Positions 1 through 5,208 of a DNA stretch of 5,208 nucleotides are shown here, one piece after another. Numbering within the stretch: position 1 is the stretch's first letter; each line of letters starts with the position of its first letter. Source of the stretch: Sulfuricellaceae bacterium (GTDB lineage Bacteria > Pseudomonadota > Gammaproteobacteria > Burkholderiales > UBA9220); NCBI GenBank assembly GCA_019911985.1, contig JAIOJO010000183.1:1-5208 (forward strand), read 5' to 3'. The notes beneath the pieces are model-generated. The model was given only the letters and a program-made list of their open reading frames with translations. It did not search any database and was not told the origin of the DNA. Made by a program: the position numbers and the translations under genes.

Positions 1-1019
1 GTTCCGGCCTGCTTTTGGCCGGCTGCGGCAAAAAAGCGGAAGACCAGAAGGCGGGGCCGCCCGCCGCCAACATCACCGTAGCCGCCGCCCAGGCGCGCAC
101 GGTGCAAATCCTCGAACATTCCATAGGCGAGGCGGATAGCTCGACCGCGCCCAAGGTCGCCGCCGAGGTGGCGGGGCGCATCGTTAAAATTTACGCGGAT
201 ATCGGCGACGCGGTGAAGCGCGGCCAGCTTCTCGCCGAACTCGATCCCACCGATTATTCCGCCGACGCCAAGCGCCTGGAAGCCCAGGCGACGACCCAGC
301 AAAAGCTCACCGCGCGCTACCGGGAACTGGCCAAGAAAGGCTTCGTTTCCCCGGCCAATCTGGAAGGCGTCGAGGCGCAAAACGTGGCCGCGCGCGAACA
401 ATCGGTCCGCGCCGCCAAGAACCTGGCGCGCACCCGCATCGTCTCCCCGGTGGATGGCCGCGTGGATAACCGCATGGTGTCGGTGGGCGACTGGATCGAA
501 CTCGGCAAGCCCCTGTTCCAACTCGCCGGCACCGGCCATTTGCGGATTAGCCTGCCCTTCCCCGAGACGGCCGCGCCGCGCATCCGCCCCGGCGAAGCGG
601 TGACGCTGCGCTCGCCGACCGCGCCGGATAGTCCGATGCACGGCAAGATCGAGCAAGTGCGCCCTATGGTCGGGGCGAGCAGCCGCTCCTTCGACGCCAT
701 CGTCGCCGTCGACAACCCCGGCAACTGGAAACCCGGCTCGTCAGTCGACGGCGCCGTGGTGGTCGCAGAACATCCCGACGCGGTGACCGTGCCGGAAAAC
801 TGCGTGGTGCTGCGCCCCGCCGGAACCGTGGTGTACGTTGTAGCGAACGGGGAAGCGCGGCAGCGCATCGTCACCACCGGCGTGCAGCAGCAGGGCTACG
901 TTGAAATCCTGAGCGGCTTGAAGGCGGGCGAGACGGTCGCCCAGGACGGCGCGGGCTTCCTCAGCGACAAGGCCGCCGTGAAGGTCAGCGAACCCGGCAA
1001 GGACAAACCGGCGAAATAA
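1..1019 (+). CDS. RND efflux pump periplasmic adaptor lipoprotein (AcrA/MexA-like), 5' end missing
   Basis: Periplasmic membrane-fusion subunit that links an inner-membrane RND pump to an outer-membrane TolC-type channel. The reading frame is open to the left edge (first full codon at 3). The first residues read S-G-L-L-L-A-G-C, a signal peptidase II lipobox with the lipid-carrying Cys at 24-26, so only the start and first part of the signal peptide are missing. Counting the Leu codon at 15 as residue 1: a first lipoyl half-motif at about 46-79 (V-A-G-R-I near 52-56, G-D-A-V near 64-67), a short alpha-hairpin at about 80-137, the second lipoyl half at about 140-170 (S-P-V-D-G-R-V), then beta-barrel and membrane-proximal domains ending in a typical L-K-A-G-E-T-V segment. 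The hairpin tip carries an intact R-x3-L-x6-S TolC-docking motif (R101, L105, S112). The residues after the Cys are G-K-K, like MexA's G-K-S. The permease gene follows after 39 bases. Family assignment is firm; substrate is unknown. Confidence 0.93.
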   Translation, partial: SGLLLAGCGKKAEDQKAGPPAANITVAAAQARTVQILEHSIGEADSSTAPKVAAEVAGRIVKIYADIGDAVKRGQLLAELDPTDYSADAKRLEAQATTQQKLTARYRELAKKGFVSPANLEGVEAQNVAAREQSVRAAKNLARTRIVSPVDGRVDNRMVSVGDWIELGKPLFQLAGTGHLRISLPFPETAAPRIRPGEAVTLRSPTAPDSPMHGKIEQVRPMVGASSRSFDAIVAVDNPGNWKPGSSVDGAVVVAEHPDAVTVPENCVVLRPAGTVVYVVANGEARQRIVTTGVQQQGYVEILSGLKAGETVAQDGAGFLSDKAAVKVSEPGKDKPAK

Positions 1020-1047
1020 TCGAATAAGCGAACAACGGCCCTTGCCC

Positions 1048-1052
1048 GAGGA
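1048..1052 (+). promoter_or_regulatory. Ribosome binding site of the RND permease
   Basis: GAGGA lies 6 bases before the ATG at 1059. This supports that start, as does the predicted protein beginning with the short cytoplasmic stretch usual before the first membrane helix of RND permeases. The 39-base gap 1020-1058 holds no visible promoter or terminator, so the permease is most likely read from the same transcript as the adaptor. Confidence 0.75.
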
Positions 1053-1058
1053 TTTTCC

Positions 1059-4000
1059 ATGACCCTACCCGAACTTTCGATCAAGCGCCACGTGCTGGCT
1101 TTCATGATGTCGGCCGTGCTGGTGCTGTTCGGCCTCATCAGCTACCAGCGCATCGGCATGGATCGATTCCCCTACATCGAATTTCCGATCATCTCGATCA
1201 CCACCTCCCTGAAGGGCGCCAACCCCGACATCGTCGATTCCAGCATCACCAACGTGCTGGAAACCTCGGTCAACAGCGTGCCGGGCATCGAGCATATCCA
1301 GTCGGCCTCGTCGCCGGGGGTGTCGGTGATCAACATCACCTTCAACCTGGACAAGAAAATCGACGTCGCCTTCAACGAGGTGCAAGCCAAGGTCAACCAG
1401 GTGCTGCGCCAGTTGCCGAAAGACGCCGACCCGCCGGTGGTGGCAAAGGTGGAAACCAACGCCATGCCGATCATGTGGCTGGCCTTGCAGGGCGACCGGA
1501 CGCAGCAGCAGCTCAACCAGTACGCCACCAACGTCATCAAGAAACGCCTGGAAACCATAGACGGCGTGGGCGAGGTGCGCCTGGGCGGACGGCGCGACCG
1601 CACCATCCGGGTCAACCTGCTGCCGGAGAAAATGGCTGCATTCCAGGTCACCGCGCAGGATATCAACAACGCTTTCAATACCGAACACGTCCAGTTGGCC
1701 GGCGGTTTCCTGGTAGGACAGAAGACCGAAAACCTGATCAAGCTCGTCCTGGAATTCCACCGCCTCGACGATCTGGCCAACATGATCGTCGCCTACCGAG
1801 ACGGCGCGCCGGTGCGCCTCAAGGACGTGGCGGAAGTCGAGGACGGCCTTGCCGACTACCGCCAACTGGCGCGCTTCATGGGCAAAACCACGGTCGGACT
1901 GGGCATCGTCAAGGTCGCCAACACCAACACCGTCGCCATCGTCGACAACATCAAGAAGCGCCTGGAAAGCGAAATCGTTCCCCAACTGCCGCCGGGAATG
2001 AAGATCACGGTGGTCTCCAACGACGCGGTGTTCATCCTGGAAATCGTCAATTCGCTGAAGGAGCACTTGATCGAGGGCACACTGCTGGCCTCGCTGATCG
2101 TCTGGCTGTTCCTGCGCTCGATCCGCTCCACCTTGATTATCGCCACCGCCATCCCGGTGTCCTTGCTGGGCGCGGTGGCGGTGATCTACTTCGCCGGTTT
2201 CACGCTCAACTCGCTGACCCTGCTCGCCTTGCTGCTGCTGATCGGGGTGGTGGTGGACGACGCCATCGTGGTGCTGGAAAACATCTTCCGCCACCGCGAG
2301 GAAATCGACCCCGATCCGGTCAGCGCCGCCGTCGCCGGCAGCCGCGAGGTGGTGTTCGCGGTGATCGCCGCCACGCTCTCGCTGGTGTCGATTTTCGCCC
2401 CGGTGATCTTCCTCGGCGGCATCATCGGCCAGTTTTTCAAGTCCTTCGCCGTGGTCGTCACCTTCGGCGTGCTGGTATCCTTGTTCGTCTCGCTGACGCT
2501 GACGCCGATGCTGTGCTCGCGCTATCTGCGCGTCTCCAAGCAGCACGGCCGGGTCTACCGCGCGCTCGACCGCTTCTTCCTGGGCCTGGACAGGGTCTAC
2601 CAAACGCTGCTGGGCTACGCCCTCGGCCACCGCTGGAAGATCGTCCTCGGCACCGTTCTGATCGTCATTTCCAGCAGTTATTTTTTCGCCAACGTCGGCA
2701 AGGCTTTTACGCCGGACGAGGACGAGGGGCGCTTTCTGGTGAACCTGCGCACCCCCCTCGGTTCGAGCATAGACTACACCGACAGCCGCCTGCGCATGGT
2801 CGAAAAAATCCTGTTCCGGCATAAGGAAATCGTCACCGAATTCGCGCTGATCGGGCTGGGACAGGCGGGCCAGGTGAATCAAGGCCTGGTGGTGGCGCGC
2901 ATGTTGCCGCGCGGCGAACGCAGCATCAAGCAGCAAGATCTGCTGCCCGTGATCCGCAAGGAACTCGCGCAGATTCCCGGCGCGCGCGCTTTCGCCGCGC
3001 CCTACCCGATCGTCGGCGGCCAGCGCGGCGAGCCGCTGCAATTCGTGGTGAGCGGGCCTAGCCTGGAGGAAGTCGGCCGCCTATCCCAGGCGCTGCAGAA
3101 AAAGCTCGCGGACGAACCGGGCCTCGGGCGCATGGACGTGGACTTGCAGCTCAACCTGCCGCAACTGACGCTCAAGCCCGACCGTACCCGCATCGCCGCC
3201 GCCGGACTCAGCACGCTGGACGTGGCGACGGCCCTCAACATGCTGAGCGGCGGCGTGGACATCGCCCGCTACAACGACGAGCCGGGCGACGGCCAGCGCT
3301 ATTACATCCGGGTCAAGGGCAAGGACGGCGAGTTCACGCAGATTTCCGACCTGAACAAGATTTACCTGCGCGCCAAGGACGGCAAGCTGGTGCGGCTGGA
3401 CACCGTCGCCAGCGTCAAGCAGACGCTGGGCGCGGCGGTAATCGGCCGTTTCGACCTGCAATACGCCGCCACCTTCTACGCCTCGCCCACCATCCCCTTG
3501 GGCGACGCCGTCAACCAGGTCAACCGCGCGGCGGCCGCCATCCTGCCCTTGGGCTATACGGTGAAAATGATCGGCCAGGCCGAGGAGTTCGGCAAAACCG
3601 TCCACTACATGATCTTCGCCTTCTCGCTGGCGCTGGTGCTGCTCTACATGGTGCTGGCCAGCCAGTTCAATTCCTTCCTGCAGCCCTTCATCATCATGGT
3701 GGCGCAGCCGCTGGCGATCATCGGCGGGGTGATGTCTCTGTGGCTGTTCAACCACACCCTGAACATCTACTCGATGATCGGCTTGGTGCTGCTGATCGGC
3801 CTGGTGGCGAAGAACTCCATCCTGCTGGTGGATCTCACCAACCAGCGGCGCGAACAAGGCAAGGGCATCGACGACGCGCTCAAGGAAGCCTGCCCGATCC
3901 GCATGCGGCCGGTGCTGATGACCTCCTTGACCGTCATCTTCGCGCTGCTGCCGGCGGCCCTGGGGCTGGGCGCGGGGGCCGAGACCAACGGCCCCTTGGC

Positions 4001-4130
4001 GGTGGCGGTAATCGGCGGCATGATTACCTCCACGCTGCTCACCTTGGTGGTGGTGCCCGCCGTCTATTCCCTGGTGGAAAACGGCATACTGCGCTGGCAG
4101 CGGCGCCATCCGCGCGCTCAGGAGGAATAG
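1059..4130 (+). CDS. RND multidrug-type efflux permease (HAE family, AcrB/MdtC-like)
   Basis: Inner-membrane proton/substrate antiporter, expected to act as a trimer and push substrates from periplasm or membrane into an adaptor/outer-membrane channel. Its 1023 residues are full length for the family (about 1020-1050). The expected two-fold layout is visible: TM1 about 12-29, a large periplasmic porter region about 30-335, TM2-TM6 about 339-485, TM7 about 527-544, a second porter region about 545-845 (opening with F-T-P-D-E-D-E-G), and TM8-TM12 about 849-1006. Proton-relay residues are present: adjacent D400 and D401 in TM4 (V-V-V-D-D-A-I-V-V) and K918 in TM10 (V-A-K-N-S), matching AcrB D407/D408/K940. 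R-M-R-P-V-L-M-T-S-L at 948-957 precedes TM11. The double Asp in TM4 argues for the drug-type HAE class and against heavy-metal CusA/CzcA pumps. No frameshift or missing key residue was seen. The upstream adaptor is its obvious partner; the outer-membrane channel is not in the window. The actual substrate cannot be read from the sequence. Confidence 0.97.
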   Translation: MTLPELSIKRHVLAFMMSAVLVLFGLISYQRIGMDRFPYIEFPIISITTSLKGANPDIVDSSITNVLETSVNSVPGIEHIQSASSPGVSVINITFNLDKKIDVAFNEVQAKVNQVLRQLPKDADPPVVAKVETNAMPIMWLALQGDRTQQQLNQYATNVIKKRLETIDGVGEVRLGGRRDRTIRVNLLPEKMAAFQVTAQDINNAFNTEHVQLAGGFLVGQKTENLIKLVLEFHRLDDLANMIVAYRDGAPVRLKDVAEVEDGLADYRQLARFMGKTTVGLGIVKVANTNTVAIVDNIKKRLESEIVPQLPPGMKITVVSNDAVFILEIVNSLKEHLIEGTLLASLIVWLFLRSIRSTLIIATAIPVSLLGAVAVIYFAGFTLNSLTLLALLLLIGVVVDDAIVVLENIFRHREEIDPDPVSAAVAGSREVVFAVIAATLSLVSIFAPVIFLGGIIGQFFKSFAVVVTFGVLVSLFVSLTLTPMLCSRYLRVSKQHGRVYRALDRFFLGLDRVYQTLLGYALGHRWKIVLGTVLIVISSSYFFANVGKAFTPDEDEGRFLVNLRTPLGSSIDYTDSRLRMVEKILFRHKEIVTEFALIGLGQAGQVNQGLVVARMLPRGERSIKQQDLLPVIRKELAQIPGARAFAAPYPIVGGQRGEPLQFVVSGPSLEEVGRLSQALQKKLADEPGLGRMDVDLQLNLPQLTLKPDRTRIAAAGLSTLDVATALNMLSGGVDIARYNDEPGDGQRYYIRVKGKDGEFTQISDLNKIYLRAKDGKLVRLDTVASVKQTLGAAVIGRFDLQYAATFYASPTIPLGDAVNQVNRAAAAILPLGYTVKMIGQAEEFGKTVHYMIFAFSLALVLLYMVLASQFNSFLQPFIIMVAQPLAIIGGVMSLWLFNHTLNIYSMIGLVLLIGLVAKNSILLVDLTNQRREQGKGIDDALKEACPIRMRPVLMTSLTVIFALLPAALGLGAGAETNGPLAVAVIGGMITSTLLTLVVVPAVYSLVENGILRWQRRHPRAQEE
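4120..4125 (+). promoter_or_regulatory. Strong ribosome binding site inside the permease 3' end
   Basis: AGGAGG, a full Shine-Dalgarno core, lies 7 bases before the ATG at 4133. It overlaps the last codons of the permease gene, whose stop is at 4128-4130, only 2 bases from the next start. This decides the start of the third gene and suggests translational coupling: ribosomes finishing the permease are placed directly at the next start. Confidence 0.85.
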
Positions 4131-4132
4131 GC

Positions 4133-5017
4133 ATGGAAAAATTAGGCTGGGTATTCCGCGTCCTCGCGCTACTGCCGCTGGCCGCTTGCGGCCAGCAACC
4201 CAGCGGCGTGCTGCAAGGCTACGCCGAAGGCGAATACGTGCGCGTCGCCGCGCCCATCGCCGGCAACCTGGCGGAATTGAAAGTAGCGCGCGGCGGCCAG
4301 GCCCAGGCCGGGGACGCGCTCTATGTGCTGGAGCAGGAAAACGAGCGCGCCGCGCGGCTGGAGGCGGAGGAGCGCGCCAAGGCGGCGGCGGAACAAGTGG
4401 ATGCGCTGCAGGCGCAGCGGCGCCAGGCCATGTCGGCCCTCGCGCTGGCCGAAGTCTCCTACCGCCGCACCGCGCAACTGACGGCGCAGCATTTCCTCGC
4501 CAAGCAAAAGCTCGATGAAGCCCGCACCGCCCTGGAACAAAGCCGGGCGGGCCTGAGCGGAACGGAAGCTCAACTGGCGTCCGCCCAAGCCGGCTGGCAA
4601 GCGGCACAGGCCGTGCTGAAGCAGGCAGACTGGAAGCTCGGCCAGAAAAGCGTGGCGGCGCCGGTAGCCGGGTTGGTTCAGGATACCCTCTATACACAAG
4701 GCGAATGGGTTCCCGCGGGCAGCCCGGTGGTCGTGCTGCTGCCGCCGCAGAACATCATGGTGCGCTTCTACGTGCCGCAAGGGCTGATCGGCCGCCTGAA
4801 AACCGGCCAGGCGGTAAGCTTGAGCTGCGACGGCTGCGGCGCGCCCATCGCCGCCCGCATCGACTACCTGGCGCCCCAGGCGGAATACACTCCGCCGGTG
4901 ATCTACAGCAAGGAAAACCGCGACAAGCTGATGTTCCTGGCGGAGGCGCGGCCCGCCTCAGCGGACGCGGTGAAACTGCACCCCGGCCAGCCGGTCGATG
5001 TGGCGCTTATCCCCTAG
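4133..5017 (+). CDS. HlyD-family periplasmic adaptor lipoprotein (YbhG/YhiI-like, probable ABC-exporter adaptor)
   Basis: A 294-residue periplasmic adaptor. The frame is open further upstream, but the ATG at 4133 is chosen because it has a perfect Shine-Dalgarno site and opens a clean lipoprotein signal peptide with lipobox L-A-A-C (Cys19, then G-Q-Q). Domains: first lipoyl half about 36-67 (A-P-I-A-G-N-L; G-D-A-L-Y-V-L), a long Ala/Gln/Glu-rich coiled-coil hairpin about 68-170, second lipoyl half about 173-203 (A-A-P-V-A-G-L-V), then a beta-barrel domain about 207-294. The C-terminal pattern (A-Q-A-E-Y-T-P-P-V-I-Y-S followed by K-L-M-F-L-A-E-A-R) is what I recall from YbhG/YhiI-type adaptors, which partner ABC-2 exporters, not RND pumps; this is recognition from memory, not a search. 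A CxxC pair (C232, C235) sits in the beta-barrel. At the hairpin tip the docking motif reads R112-x3-L116-x6-A123, with Ala in place of the usual Ser. Position puts it in the RND operon; family resemblance suggests a separate exporter encoded further right. Confidence 0.9.
   Translation: MEKLGWVFRVLALLPLAACGQQPSGVLQGYAEGEYVRVAAPIAGNLAELKVARGGQAQAGDALYVLEQENERAARLEAEERAKAAAEQVDALQAQRRQAMSALALAEVSYRRTAQLTAQHFLAKQKLDEARTALEQSRAGLSGTEAQLASAQAGWQAAQAVLKQADWKLGQKSVAAPVAGLVQDTLYTQGEWVPAGSPVVVLLPPQNIMVRFYVPQGLIGRLKTGQAVSLSCDGCGAPIAARIDYLAPQAEYTPPVIYSKENRDKLMFLAEARPASADAVKLHPGQPVDVALIP
4177..4196 (+). other. Short perfect hairpin over the lipobox codons of the second adaptor
   Basis: An 8-bp perfect stem (4177-4184 with 4189-4196, GCTGGCCG/CGGCCAGC) closes a 4-base loop. 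It covers the codons for L-A-A-C-G-Q. It begins 44 bases after the start codon, so it could slow an early ribosome, but in DNA this rich in G+C such a stem can arise from the Leu-Ala-Ala-Cys-Gly codons alone. Confidence 0.3.
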
Positions 5018-5029
5018 AAAAAGCGATCA

Positions 5030-5170
5030 ACCGCGAAGGACGCGAAGGTATGCAAAGGAAAACGATGAAACAATGTAATTGTCCGCGGTTGGCCGCGTTC
5101 CTAAAGGCGGGGAAGGGAACTCATGGCCAGGTTTTTGCCTTCCCTTGCGTACCTTCGCGTCCTTCGCGGT
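5030..5170. repeat. 141-bp intergenic palindromic element with CGCGAAGG(A/T) arms
   Basis: The arms at 5030-5060 and 5140-5170 are inverted copies. The outer 21 bases pair perfectly; over all 31 positions there are 29 Watson-Crick pairs, one T-G pair (5051/5149) and one A-C mismatch (5056/5144). Each arm contains two tandem 9-base units, CGCGAAGGA then CGCGAAGGT (5032-5049), with the mirror image at 5151-5168. The 79-base centre has smaller stems: ACAAT/ATTGT (5070-5074 with 5078-5082), CGCGG/CCGCG (5084-5088 with 5093-5097), and GGGAAGG/CCTTCCC (5110-5116 with 5138-5144, competing with the long stem). From memory, intergenic repeats made of CGCGAAGG/CGCAAAG units are common in environmental proteobacterial genomes and show up as spurious R-E-G-R-E-G peptides. 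It encodes no recognisable protein and lacks a T-tract after the stem, so it is not a standard intrinsic terminator. It could be a REP/MITE-like element or an mRNA-stabilising structure. Confidence 0.85.
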
Positions 5171-5189
5171 GCAACAAGGTTGCCGGAAA

Positions 5190-5208
5190 ATGATTGTCAC
5201 GCCCCACC
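5190..5208 (+). CDS. Possible start of the next gene, cut by the window edge
   Basis: An ATG at 5190 opens a frame reading M-I-V-T-P-H to the window end. The only upstream help is a weak GGAA at 5185-5188, too close to be a good Shine-Dalgarno site. If the preceding adaptor is YbhG-like, an ABC ATPase gene would be expected about here, but six residues identify nothing. This is a position-based suggestion only. Confidence 0.25.

Noticed and set aside
15..17. TTG at 15 as the start of the first adaptor
   Set aside because: It falls inside the lipobox (L-L-A-G-C), leaving no signal peptide. The true start must lie before the window.
1475..2824. Open frame of 449 codons on the plus strand inside the permease
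   Set aside because: It is a shifted reading of the permease, dominated by Arg, Gly, Ala and Pro, with none of the membrane helices expected of a real product.
1065..3041. Very long open frame on the minus strand (658 codons) opposite the RND permease
   Set aside because: It mirrors the permease codons, is rich in Asp/His/Gln/Arg with no domain-like pattern, and is a usual by-product of GC-rich third positions on the coding strand.
1059..4130. Heavy-metal (CusA/CzcA-type) RND pump
   Set aside because: TM4 carries the adjacent Asp pair D400-D401 with A-I-V-V-L-E-N, the HAE pattern, and the neighbouring adaptor lacks metal-binding Met/His-rich stretches.
3740..4132. Upstream extension of the second adaptor's frame to an ATG at 3740
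   Set aside because: The extension lies within the permease gene, is Arg/Gly/Ala-rich, and would bury the signal peptide and lipobox. The ATG at 4133 has a strong ribosome binding site and puts the signal peptide at the N-terminus.
3081..4697. Long minus-strand open frame (538 codons) spanning the permease and second adaptor
   Set aside because: It crosses two well-supported genes on the other strand, has Pro/Arg/Ala-biased low-complexity sequence, and no recognisable motif.
5030..5170. Rho-independent terminator for the operon
   Set aside because: The stem has a 79-base loop and is followed by GCAACAAGGTTGC rather than a run of T. The short GCAAC/GTTGC stem at 5171-5183 also lacks a T-tract.
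5030..5170. CRISPR array
   Set aside because: Only one pair of inverted arms and 9-base tandem units are present; there are no regularly spaced direct repeats with unique spacers.
5050..5193. Small open frame of 47 codons through the palindromic element, ending in an ATGA overlap with the ATG at 5190
   Set aside because: Its sequence is made mostly by the repeat arms (P-S-R-P-S-R at one end), the GAAGG before its ATG is only 1 base away, and such peptides typically come from this repeat type. The ATGA overlap is noted but not enough.

Overview
The window is GC-rich (about two thirds G+C by eye) and almost fully coding on the + strand. It looks like proteobacterial chromosome: Gram-negative envelope-spanning export parts, lipoprotein signal peptides, strong Shine-Dalgarno sites and GC-rich third positions. 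I would guess a high-GC beta- or gammaproteobacterium, but nothing here fixes the genus.

Layout: (1) positions 1-1019 hold the 3' part of a periplasmic adaptor lipoprotein of the AcrA/MexA type, cut at its 5' end by the window edge just before the lipobox. (2) Positions 1059-4130 hold a complete 1023-residue RND efflux permease of the hydrophobe/amphiphile (HAE) type. (3) Positions 4133-5017 hold a complete 294-residue HlyD/YbhG/YhiI-like adaptor lipoprotein whose ribosome binding site lies inside the end of the permease gene. (4) Positions 5018-5208 are a non-coding tail. Most of it is a 141-bp element bounded by near-perfect 31-nt inverted repeats built from tandem CGCGAAGGA units. A possible start codon for a next gene lies at 5190.

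The first two genes make two of the three parts of a tripartite drug-type efflux pump: inner-membrane proton antiporter and periplasmic adaptor. The outer-membrane channel is not in the window. The third gene is co-transcribed by position, but its C-terminal half resembles adaptors that work with ABC-type exporters (YbhG/YhiI type) rather than RND pumps. It may therefore be the first gene of a second exporter whose ATPase and permease genes lie beyond the right edge.

I see no strong evidence for an entirely new system. The observations most worth a second look are the palindromic intergenic element, the second adaptor with its conserved-looking CxxC pair and altered TolC-docking motif, and the pairing of an RND pump with a probable ABC-exporter adaptor in one operon.
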